NCBI GenBank assembly: GCA_023230245.1
Contig: JALNXT010000093.1
Coordinates: 1 to 6,223 of the forward strand
DNA length: 6,223 nt
Direction: 5' to 3'
DNA from: Candidatus Cloacimonadota bacterium
GTDB lineage: Bacteria; Cloacimonadota; Cloacimonadia; Cloacimonadales; Cloacimonadaceae
The notes beneath the pieces were generated by a model. The model made no database searches. It was not told where the DNA came from and worked only from the letters and a program-made list of their open reading frames with translations. Positions 1 to 5,080 of the stretch are shown here, one piece after another; within the stretch, counting starts at the first letter, position 1; each line of letters begins with the position of its first letter. The position numbers and the translations under genes were made by a program.

Positions 1-24
1 GTTGTGTGGTGTCCCCGCCCACAG

Positions 25-36
25 TTTCTTTTAACT
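25..36 (+). repeat. TTTCTTTTAACT repeat, left copy (inverted relative to others)
   Basis: The 12-mer TTTCTTTTAACT is the exact reverse complement of AGTTAAAAGAAA found at 2656-2667, 2749-2760 and 2810-2821. Similarity extends a few bases: CCCACA(G) precedes it here, and CCCACA precedes the minus-strand copy at 2656-2667. The repeat therefore lies on both sides of the primase-helicase gene in opposite orientation. Confidence 0.6.
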
Positions 37-47
37 ACCGACGAGGA

Positions 48-65
48 CACTCGACTGCTCGAGTG
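48..65. repeat. Perfect hairpin, 7-bp stem
   Basis: CACTCGA, loop CTGC, TCGAGTG. It shares the CACTCG/CGAGTG core with the hairpin at 2925-2943 on the other side of the primase-helicase gene. Confidence 0.7.
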
Positions 66-82
66 CAGGCTAGATAGAGCCT

Positions 83-102
83 TGCCTGCGAGGACGCAGG
101 CA
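83..102. repeat. Perfect hairpin, 8-bp stem
   Basis: TGCCTGCG, loop AGGA, CGCAGGCA: a very stable GC-rich tetraloop hairpin. The next bases, ATTCCTAGCG on the plus strand and AGGCTC on the minus strand, do not form a U-tract, so I do not call it a terminator. Confidence 0.7.
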
Positions 103-115
103 TTCCTAGCGCAGC

Positions 116-143
116 TTAACTCTTAACTTTTAACTCTTAACTA
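116..143 (+). repeat. 7-bp tandem repeat TTAACT(C/T/A), four copies
   Basis: TTAACTC, TTAACTT, TTAACTC and TTAACTA lie head to tail with an exact 7-bp period. The unit resembles the TTTTAACTCA end of the hairpin units at 2586-2913. Confidence 0.75.
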
Positions 144-183
144 AACCACTTCTGCCTAACCCACACAGAACGCCCTCACGTCC

Positions 184-2502
184 TTACACTAACACGGGAT
201 TCAGCCGATAGAACCTTTCAATCCTGTTTTGGTATCCCTTTCTTTCTATGCAGATAAGCCCTTGCCGTTCTATCAAGCTATCCAAACAACGGCGAAACTC
301 TTGTGCCGTCATTCTGGAAGCAGACAGCAGCCTATGATGTGGGATTTCGCTTAAGCCATGTTTGCGCAGGATATCCACTATTTTCTTTTCGAACTCCAGT
401 TTGCCACCTTCCGCCAAATCCTGGATGAAGGGCTTGGTATTCTCGAAGTAGTAATCGCACAGATACATCGCTTCATTGGCTGTTTCTGTATCTATCTCTT
501 GCTTGTTAAAGTATTTGGCAACGCTGCTACTTTCTTGTGCTTCGCGGATATCCTGCCAGTTTTTCATGGCAAATATCAAGATGCTGAAGCGGAAGAAGTA
601 GTTATCATATATCCGGGTTAGATATGATAGCAGCGGGTCATTCCCCTGCGCCGCAAAGTGCCGCATCATGGTGCAATACCTTGTGTTGCGTAGTTCGGAA
701 GCCTCGCTACTCAGCCGAAGATAATGCGTTCCTTTCAGTTCCATCAGAGTCTCCAATATAATGCTATAGTCTTTTAGCCTCGCTTCGTGCCTGCTGCTGT
801 CTCTGGTGCTAAAATCCATTTTGCTCACATCTATATTGCGGTAGAAGCATACTAACAAGCGTTGCAGAAAGCCTCCTCTTTGGTCTGCTGCATCTTTCAG
901 CTCGCTAAAGAACCATTCTTCTGTGGTGCCGCCAATGATGCTGAATGCGGGTTTCCTGATATATTCGTTCACATCCATTTTTGCTATTGCTTTATCGTTA
1001 CCATCGAACATATCTGTGATTTCTGCTTTCATCCCGGCGTTATAGTTCTTCTGCATTTCCAGCATCCACGCGCTCATTTCCGTTTGCACAATAACACGGT
1101 TGGGGTTTATAGATAGCAGATTCATCAGCCTTGCTTGGGTGGGTTTATTCAGCACGATGCTCTTTTCGATGCGTTCCTTAGATTCCAGTTTATTCATTTT
1201 CTTATGATGCTCATCCAGGCATTTTAGGGCAAGGTTGATAACTGTGGTTTTGCGCGAGATACTACTGGGACCAATGATAACCGCCCAGATATTGCAATAG
1301 TGTTTGGCACCTGCGTTGCAGATTGCGATTCGGTTTCCTATGCTGCTTGCCACGATTGGCAGGAGAGCGGTTAGTTTTGCCCCTTCGCTGCTATCTGTAA
1401 TTTGGTTTAATATCTCCACATATTCCCGCAATTCTTTCGGCAGTTTGCTGAGCTCCAAATCCACATCTTTCTTATCCTGAAACATGCGGATTAGCTCCGG
1501 ATAATCTCCCAGTGAATAGTTCCTGCTTTGCGGGGCAATAACGTTTCGCCAGCCATAAGCACCTGCAATATAGAACAAACTGCCTATCTTTACAGAAGGA
1601 TACTTTTGCAGACTCTGCCACAGCTTATCCAGATTCTCTTGTGTTTCATGAGGGTAATTGGGATTGTGCAGAAACTTGTCCCAATAATCCTTTCCCCTAT
1701 CCCCCAAATGGTTGTATAGGGCAATGCACACCTTCATCCACTCCTGATATTTTATCTTCTGCCCGCATAGGTATTCCACCGCCAATTCCACATAATGCTC
1801 TCCGGGATCGTCCACAATCCTATCCTGATTGTCTATCTCCAGAGTGGCGTGAATCTCCTTTATCGCTTCAGAGAACCTTGCATCACCCTTTCCTTCCTCG
1901 TCCGCCACAGAGCTTAAGCTATCCAAAAACATGTCCGGATCCAAAGCTTCATTCTGGGTGCAGATAAGCTCTTCATCCCAGCTAACAAAACAAGCACGGC
2001 TCATATCGGCAGTGGCATCCGGCTTTTTCCCCATTAAGTTCTCTGCTTCTTGTGCCAAACTGTCCCATATCAGCTTATACAGCTTTGGCTCTGCTACAGG
2101 CTTGGCAAAGGCAACCAATACCTTCACCCCATCATTGGGGCTGCGGAAGATGTATTTTGCCCCGGGAATCATTTCCACTGCTTTCAGCTTGAAAGCTTCG
2201 ATATCCTCCACATGATCGAAATCCAGCACTATCCCATTGCATTGCTGCACATTCTCCGCTTTGCGTGTGCCATTTACCACCCCATACACGAAGTAGGGCA
2301 GGTTCTTTTTCCATTTTGCCACATTGGCGTTATCGCCGTTTGCGGCATAATCCCTGATCTGCTTTACCATTGCTTTATAGCTACCATTCTTGATCCGGGA
2401 CATCACATCCACCAAAGGCTTTAGTACCACCTCCGGTTTTGCAATTGCGAAGCCAACGCTTACCAGCCCCAATTTCTCTGTGTCAAATTGTGTACTTGCC
2501 AT
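184..2502 (-). CDS. Primase-helicase: VirE_N (BT4734-like) + PriCT_2 + DUF3987 ATPase
   Basis: This is a 772-aa replication-type protein, probably priming and unwinding DNA of a mobile element. I see three domains. Residues ~10-190 match the VirE_N/BT4734-like domain, related to archaeo-eukaryotic primases: the acidic pair lies in GIVLDFDH (D94, D96) and a SPNDGVKVLV strand follows at ~121-130, with K127 where classical primases have His. Residues ~233-318 match PriCT_2 (W-x-KVCIALYNHLGDRGKDYW through IGSLFYIAGAYGW). Residues ~354-640 match DUF3987, a P-loop ATPase region: a non-canonical Walker A GPSSISRKT (411-419), a Walker B-like VIVQTE (470-475) and a conserved RGGFLQR (542-548). The tail (~703-766) looks like a winged helix. 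The ATG at 2502 is chosen because AAGGAA (2509-2514) lies 6 nt upstream; an in-frame ATG at 2523 would add 7 residues but its AAGG is only 1 nt away. There is no terminator directly downstream. Domain calls are from pattern memory; the architecture is fairly sure, primase activity less so. Confidence 0.85.
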   Translation of the reverse strand: MASTQFDTEKLGLVSVGFAIAKPEVVLKPLVDVMSRIKNGSYKAMVKQIRDYAANGDNANVAKWKKNLPYFVYGVVNGTRKAENVQQCNGIVLDFDHVEDIEAFKLKAVEMIPGAKYIFRSPNDGVKVLVAFAKPVAEPKLYKLIWDSLAQEAENLMGKKPDATADMSRACFVSWDEELICTQNEALDPDMFLDSLSSVADEEGKGDARFSEAIKEIHATLEIDNQDRIVDDPGEHYVELAVEYLCGQKIKYQEWMKVCIALYNHLGDRGKDYWDKFLHNPNYPHETQENLDKLWQSLQKYPSVKIGSLFYIAGAYGWRNVIAPQSRNYSLGDYPELIRMFQDKKDVDLELSKLPKELREYVEILNQITDSSEGAKLTALLPIVASSIGNRIAICNAGAKHYCNIWAVIIGPSSISRKTTVINLALKCLDEHHKKMNKLESKERIEKSIVLNKPTQARLMNLLSINPNRVIVQTEMSAWMLEMQKNYNAGMKAEITDMFDGNDKAIAKMDVNEYIRKPAFSIIGGTTEEWFFSELKDAADQRGGFLQRLLVCFYRNIDVSKMDFSTRDSSRHEARLKDYSIILETLMELKGTHYLRLSSEASELRNTRYCTMMRHFAAQGNDPLLSYLTRIYDNYFFRFSILIFAMKNWQDIREAQESSSVAKYFNKQEIDTETANEAMYLCDYYFENTKPFIQDLAEGGKLEFEKKIVDILRKHGLSEIPHHRLLSASRMTAQEFRRCLDSLIERQGLICIERKGYQNRIERFYRLNPVLV

Positions 2503-2552
2503 AATGTATTCCTTCAGCCGCATGCCTTGATTATTGTTTGTGCATCGGCTGA

Positions 2553-2571
2553 TATCTTTAGGCTAACATTT
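2553..2571 (-). promoter_or_regulatory. 19-bp motif upstream of the primase-helicase gene
   Basis: On the minus strand this reads AAATGTTAGCCTAAAGATA and ends 50 nt before the ATG at 2502. It matches 18 of 19 bases at 5794-5812 on the plus strand, upstream of the gene at 5924. A shared regulator site or a short inverted repeat are both possible. Confidence 0.5.
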
Positions 2572-2585
2572 CGTGGGAGCTTCAG

Positions 2586-2664
2586 TTTTGACTTATAAAT
2601 CGGCGACGATATCTTCGTAATAACCCGCCACCAGCTACAACTTCGCCGATTTATGAGTTAAAAG
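2586..2664 (+). repeat. Hairpin unit A
   Basis: The arms 2586-2606 and 2643-2663 form a 21-bp stem on the plus strand, with two G.T wobbles (G2590-T2659, T2594-G2655) and no mismatches. On the minus strand the same positions become A.C mismatches, so the plus strand folds better. Ends are TTTTGACTTA and TGAGTTAAAA. The 36-nt loop contains GATATCTTCGTAA (2608-2620), shared with unit B and nearly with C. Confidence 0.8.
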
Positions 2665-2823
2665 AAATGTGGGAAGGCTTTTGACTTATACAATCGGCGG
2701 GATATCTTCGTAATGAAACACTCCGAGCTTTAACATCGCCGATTTATGAGTTAAAAGAAATGAAAGAGTCGGCTCATTTATTTAAAAGAAATGAGGGATT
2801 CGTTTTTTTAGTTAAAAGAAAAG
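2656..2823 (+). repeat. Iteron-like direct repeats AGTTAAAAGAAA(TG)
   Basis: Copies are at 2656-2669, 2749-2762, 2781-2793 (TTTAAAAGAAATG) and 2810-2823 (ending AAAAG). The last three are about 30 bp apart, close to three helical turns, and lie between inverted hairpin units B and C. Such spacing would place bound proteins on one face of the DNA. Confidence 0.55.
2679..2757 (+). repeat. Hairpin unit B
   Basis: This has the same orientation and length (79 bp) as unit A. Arms 2679-2699 and 2737-2756 pair over 20 bp on the plus strand with the same two wobbles plus one bulged C (2691). The ends and GATATCTTCGTAAT (2701-2714) are conserved, while the loop's second half differs from A apart from an AGCT and an AAC. 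Confidence 0.8.
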
Positions 2824-2829
2824 CCCTCA
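2792..2829 (-). terminator. Possible minus-strand terminator-like hairpin
   Basis: TGAGGG (2792-2797) pairs with CCCTCA (2824-2829), and T-rich/A-rich inner arms can extend the stem. On the minus strand it is followed by TTTCTTTT. It would act on minus-strand transcripts entering the region from the right; no gene requiring it is seen, so it may simply be part of the repeat cluster. Confidence 0.3.
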
Positions 2830-2837
2830 CATATTCC

Positions 2838-2913
2838 GTTTAACTCACAATTACGCTGTGTGAAAGCGGGAAGGCTTTTACGAAACATATCGCAGCGTAA
2901 TTGTAAGTCAAAC
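2838..2913 (-). repeat. Hairpin unit C, inverted relative to A and B
   Basis: Read on the minus strand it starts GTTTGACTTA and ends TGAGTTAAAC like A and B. The arms 2838-2858 and 2893-2913 pair over 21 bp, with the two wobbles on the minus strand only. Its inner stem (CAATTACGCTG) differs from that of A/B (TAAATCGGCG) yet still pairs, a compensatory pattern. The loop keeps CGATATGTTTCGTAA. Confidence 0.75.
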
Positions 2914-2924
2914 CGCAGTGTACC

Positions 2925-2943
2925 AGCACTCGCCTCGAGTGCT
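2925..2943. repeat. Perfect hairpin, 8-bp stem
   Basis: AGCACTCG, loop CCT, CGAGTGCT. It marks the right edge of the repeat cluster and shares its core with the hairpin at 48-65. There is no T-run after it. Confidence 0.7.
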
Positions 2944-2989
2944 AACAGGCTATTAAAAGATGAACTGTAGATATATTTAGAGTTATTTC

Positions 2990-3018
2990 TTGACATATAA
3001 TACACTGTCTATTCTCAT
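2990..3018 (+). promoter_or_regulatory. Probable promoter of the zinc-ribbon membrane gene
   Basis: TTGACA (2990-2995) is followed at a 17-nt spacing by TCTCAT (3013-3018, 4/6 match to the -10 consensus). A perfect TATAAT lies at 2996-3001, directly joined to TTGACA, so it could instead be the -10 box with a poor -35. Either choice leaves a short leader before ATG 3051. Confidence 0.45.
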
Positions 3019-3050
3019 GACCGTGTTTAATATTGTGGATGGAGTTAAGT

Positions 3051-3602
3051 ATGGCTTTGAAAAAATGTAAAGAATGTGGACAAGATGTTAGCACGGATGC
3101 CAAATCTTGTCCCCATTGCGGAAAGAAGCTTAAAACAAGTAGCTGTGGGATCATAGTGTTAGTTATGATAATTGTAATCTTGGGATTAACTAATATAGGT
3201 AAATTCTCAAAACAATCCGCAATATACAAATCGCTACCACCTAAGATAAATATACCCTTTGAAATTGTTGGAAGCTCAGAACTGTTAAGTAACAGCAGTA
3301 TTGTTATCGATAAGAAATATGTTAATAGTTTAGATATGATGTCGCTTGGGTTAGTGCTAAAATATGATTGCAGAGATATGAGTATTGCGAATATTAATAT
3401 ATTTAAGAATATGGACTCTGCTTTGTTTTTGACACCCGAAAAGATGATGCACTACTCGTCGAACTTAAATGACAACTCTGGCAATCGACATTACCGAAAT
3501 CTTATAGGTAAATATGAGAAGAATACAAATACTGGGCATCATCGATTAGGTATAATGTATGAAGGGATGCTGGGTAATAAAAACGAAGATATCCCTTATT
3601 GA
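3051..3602 (+). CDS. Zinc-ribbon, single-pass membrane protein of unknown function
   Basis: The 183-aa protein starts with a compact zinc ribbon: C6-x2-C9 and C20-x2-C23 in MALKKCKECGQDVSTDAKS followed by CPHCGKK. One hydrophobic segment follows at ~31-48 (CGIIVLVMIIVILGL), then a ~130-residue soluble tail. With positive residues before the segment, the ribbon is predicted cytoplasmic and the tail outside. The tail has Ile-rich strands and a motif GKYEKNTNTGHHRLGIM (~153-169) that I cannot assign firmly. The ATG at 3051 is used because GGAG (3041-3044) lies 6 nt upstream and because zinc-ribbon proteins of this type typically begin MALKKC; an in-frame ATG at 3033 would add six residues without a good ribosome site. 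The gene reads away from the primase-helicase across the repeat-rich region. It looks clearly AT-richer than that gene (many AAT, ATA, AAA codons), suggesting a different origin. No enzymatic residues are evident. A sensor or immunity-like membrane protein is possible but unproven. Confidence 0.75.
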   Translation: MALKKCKECGQDVSTDAKSCPHCGKKLKTSSCGIIVLVMIIVILGLTNIGKFSKQSAIYKSLPPKINIPFEIVGSSELLSNSSIVIDKKYVNSLDMMSLGLVLKYDCRDMSIANINIFKNMDSALFLTPEKMMHYSSNLNDNSGNRHYRNLIGKYEKNTNTGHHRLGIMYEGMLGNKNEDIPY

Positions 3603-3638
3603 TTAACCAAATTTAGGTTATACCTCTATACTTTAGAT

Positions 3639-3813
3639 TCATCATTTCCATCATTTCATCACTTCCCAGCCCCCTACACTCAGAGAGAGAGGAGAGATAC
3701 ATATTCATATATACTATATATATCATATATTTAACTATATCTATAGATACTATATCCTAATCTTCTCTTCCCAGCTACAGGCAGCGGAAACGATGAAACG
3801 ATGAAAGTGATGA
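3639..3813 (-). repeat. Large imperfect inverted repeat, 28-bp arms
   Basis: Arms 3639-3666 and 3786-3813 are complementary at 23 of 28 positions. On the minus strand four of the five exceptions become G.U wobbles, giving 27 paired positions; on the plus strand only one does. The arms are built of TTTCATCA-like octamers. Inside each half lies the direct repeat CTTCCCAGC (3662-3670, 3767-3775), then a purine run opposite a TCTTCTCTTCC tract, then an A+T core. The minus-strand wobble bias suggests a structured RNA or ssDNA from that strand. Confidence 0.6.
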
Positions 3814-3845
3814 TAAAAGAAAAAGGCGGGGGGTGTGCTCCCGCC
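3811..3845 (-). terminator. Intrinsic terminator of the 348-aa gene
   Basis: On the minus strand GGCGGG (3845-3840) pairs with CCCGCC (3830-3825) across a 9-nt loop, followed at once by TTTTTCTTTT. It starts 28 nt after the gene's stop codon. On the plus strand the same hairpin is followed by ATTTTCTATTT and may also stop transcripts from the membrane gene. Confidence 0.85.
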
Positions 3846-3872
3846 ATTTTCTATTTAAATTTGCTATGCCGA

Positions 3873-4919
3873 TTAATTCTGCTTGCGCCTCTGTTTCGCA
3901 CTTTCCCAACAGAACTTGCCATTTAGGAAGCGGAAGTGTGTGTCAATCAGCTCACGTTCCGAGCTTCCCACTGGGAAAATAGCGATAACGCGGTTAATGC
4001 TCATTTTAACACAAGCATAGCTCTTATTATCTTCAGTTTTCTTAAATATCCGTTCCCGTTTAAGTTTGGTAGCGTTCTTAATTTTGGTTTTACCCCCCAA
4101 AGCATCTTGCAGGACTTTAGCAATAAAATCTAAATCCTTGGCTTCTGCTTCGTTCAACGCACCCTTTTGCTTCTTATCCAGCAAGCGAACTTTCTCTTTC
4201 ATTATATCTTGAATGTATTTACTGTCGTACTTTGGGATAGCCAGCGAACTATTGCCCACATTAATGCCATCATTACCTGTTATATCTTCTTGCATGTTTG
4301 TTGCGTCCAAAGGGCTGTAAAGTTGCCAATACAATTCCTTCTGCCACTCTTCTAATTCCACGAAGGCAAGTGATTCTGCTTCGTTCGTAGAGGCGGACGC
4401 CGTTCCGCCTATGTTTACACTATTGTCGCTACGGCGTGCGACCTTAGCTTGCGCATCTGTTTCCGTTGCCCTAAACAATTCCCAGGGGCTAATGCCTTTC
4501 CCGGGGTGATTAATAAGGTGCATTATACGCACACACCCATCATAATTTTCCCATTCCATAAGTTGATTCTTTAGCCACAACCCTTCCAGATAACTGTGAT
4601 AGTCATCGTAGCCATGGGTAGCAGTGAATTCAGTTAGATACGCATGGCATAGCATGTAATAGCGTTTAGCGCATTCAAATACGCCTTCACCATCCTGCAT
4701 CATCTGCCTGCATTTGCTTTTGAATTGCTTTAGTTGCAGCCTTACAGTCCTTTCATCTTCGTGACTTAAGCAGTGCTCTCCGATAAGCAGTTTGTTTTGC
4801 TTGATCAGTACATTACAAATAGCGTTAAACGCTTGTTGTTTGTCTGTTGCGAGGAAGGGCTTGGTTTGCTCTTCCATGTGATTTGCCCACGAATGGGCTT
4901 GTTTACGTCTTACAGTCAT
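3873..4919 (-). CDS. Uncharacterised 348-aa charged protein
   Basis: I do not recognise this protein. No signal peptide or membrane segment is visible. Residues ~1-160 look helical and contain clustered aromatics and Cys (CAKRYYMLCHAYL at ~83-95). A low-complexity linker follows (~163-182, including NIGGTASASTNEA), then a Trp-rich stretch EEWQKELYWQLY (~190-201) and a second Gly/Asn linker (~212-225). Next come a charged helix that may be coiled coil (~232-275) and a basic stretch (KTKIKNATKLKRERIFKK, ~277-294), suggesting nucleic acid contact. The frame is open upstream to a TTG at 4976, but I choose the ATG at 4919. GGAG lies 5 nt before it (4925-4928 on the plus strand), and the best promoter's -10 box (4975-4980) overlaps the TTG, so a transcript from it would not include that codon. 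The gene lies 161 nt downstream of the zinc-ribbon gene at 5668 on the same strand, and a strong terminator follows it. Part of the first linker is encoded by GC-rich palindromic DNA. Confidence 0.7.
   Translation of the reverse strand: MTVRRKQAHSWANHMEEQTKPFLATDKQQAFNAICNVLIKQNKLLIGEHCLSHEDERTVRLQLKQFKSKCRQMMQDGEGVFECAKRYYMLCHAYLTEFTATHGYDDYHSYLEGLWLKNQLMEWENYDGCVRIMHLINHPGKGISPWELFRATETDAQAKVARRSDNSVNIGGTASASTNEAESLAFVELEEWQKELYWQLYSPLDATNMQEDITGNDGINVGNSSLAIPKYDSKYIQDIMKEKVRLLDKKQKGALNEAEAKDLDFIAKVLQDALGGKTKIKNATKLKRERIFKKTEDNKSYACVKMSINRVIAIFPVGSSERELIDTHFRFLNGKFCWESAKQRRKQN
4391..4442. repeat. GC-rich palindromic segment inside the 348-aa gene
   Basis: AGGCGGA, loop CGCCGT, TCCGCCT (4391-4410) is a perfect 7-bp stem, and GTCGC/GCGAC (4425-4429, 4438-4442) forms a second, shorter one. 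The first encodes IGGTASAS within a low-complexity linker. GC content is visibly above the rest of the gene. Confidence 0.55.
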
Positions 4920-4924
4920 TAAGT

Positions 4925-4928
4925 CTCC
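4925..4928 (-). promoter_or_regulatory. Ribosome binding site deciding the start at 4919
   Basis: GGAG on the minus strand lies 5 nt before ATG 4919. The upstream ATG (4952) and TTG (4976) in the same frame have no comparable site. Confidence 0.7.
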
Positions 4929-4974
4929 ATTTTGTGATTGATGTTTACCCATAGGGTCAATCACTATATGGGAC

Positions 4975-5003
4975 AATAAAGCGTATCCTACTATTCATGT
5001 CAA
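4975..5003 (-). promoter_or_regulatory. Promoter of the 348-aa gene
   Basis: On the minus strand TTGACA (5003-4998) and TTTATT (4980-4975, 4/6 match) are separated by exactly 17 nt. Transcription would begin near 4968, leaving about a 49-nt leader before ATG 4919 and excluding the TTG at 4976. Confidence 0.5.
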
Positions 5004-5055
5004 GCTAAATATATGTCTTACAAGGCTTTAGCATGTTGGATTTTCAATAAATTGC

Positions 5056-5076
5056 ACCAAAATACTAGGTTTTGGT
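5056..5076 (-). terminator. Possible weak terminator or attenuator
   Basis: ACCAAAA (5056-5062) and TTTTGGT (5070-5076) form a 7-bp A/T-rich stem with a 7-nt loop, 4 nt after the stop codon of the zinc-ribbon gene. On the minus strand GCAATTTATTG follows, a poor U-tract, so termination would be partial at best. Confidence 0.3.
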
Positions 5077-5080
5077 AGTG

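Larger units (their letters stand above)
1..183. other. Gene-less left edge with hairpins and tandem repeats
   Basis: No coding frame is supportable here. It lies downstream of the primase-helicase stop codon. It holds a TTTCTTTTAACT copy (25-36), two perfect hairpins (48-65 and 83-102) and a heptamer tandem repeat (116-143). Neither hairpin is followed by a T-run on either strand, so there is no standard intrinsic terminator for the minus-strand gene. Confidence 0.7.
2671..2879 (+). repeat. 12-bp direct repeat GGGAAGGCTTTT (2671-2682, 2868-2879)
   Basis: The two exact copies are preceded by similar GAAATGT and GAAAGC. One lies between units A and B; the other forms part of the loop of unit C. 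This shows that C's loop shares sequence with the A-B spacer. Confidence 0.6.
2503..3050. other. Repeat-rich divergent intergenic region, candidate replication origin
   Basis: This 548-nt stretch between the divergent primase-helicase and zinc-ribbon membrane genes has no supportable gene. It holds a 19-bp motif (2553-2571), three related hairpin units (A 2586-2664, B 2679-2757, C 2838-2913), four iteron-like AGTTAAAAGAAA-type repeats, a terminator-like hairpin (2792-2829), a perfect palindrome (2925-2943) and a probable promoter (2990-3018). The density of direct and inverted repeats beside a primase-helicase gene suggests an origin or an important regulatory region. The origin reading is inference. 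Confidence 0.5.
3603..3872. other. Convergent intergenic region with large inverted repeat and AT-rich core
   Basis: The 270 nt between two converging genes contain no supportable gene. In order it holds a weak hairpin (3604-3620, TAACC/GGTTA), the inverted repeat 3639-3813 with a 16-nt purine run (3682-3697) and an AT-rich core (about 3698-3757), and the terminator at 3811-3845. Confidence 0.65.

Noticed and set aside
83..102. Intrinsic terminator for the primase-helicase gene
   Set aside because: The hairpin is strong, but there is no U-tract on the minus-strand side, and it lies ~80 nt past the stop.
358..2424. Several plus-strand frames antisense to the primase-helicase gene, including one of 124 codons
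   Set aside because: The opposite strand carries a coherent multi-domain protein; these frames have no ribosome sites and translate to Cys/His/Phe-rich shadow sequence.
2588..2605. TTGACT plus TATAAA as a promoter within unit A
   Set aside because: The two hexamers are nearly adjacent, far below the 16-18 nt spacing; the sequence is explained as the hairpin arm.
2586..2913. Integron attC sites: hairpins of ~80 bp ending in GTTAAAC-like boxes
   Set aside because: The left box reads TTTTGAC or GTTTGAC rather than RYYYAAC, only unit C gives a proper GTTRRRY, A and B are 14 bp apart with no cassette between, and no integron integrase is present.
2586..2913. CRISPR array
   Set aside because: There are only three units, with mixed orientation, self-complementary arms and no uniform spacers; no cas gene.
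2808..3229. Small minus-strand frames (65 and 95 codons) over the repeat cluster and the membrane gene
   Set aside because: They lack ribosome sites, overlap repeats or the better-supported plus-strand gene, and their translations show no domain-like features.
3604..3620. Terminator of the zinc-ribbon membrane gene
   Set aside because: The stem is only 5 bp (TAACC/GGTTA) with no T-run; the hairpin at 3825-3845 is a better candidate for both directions.
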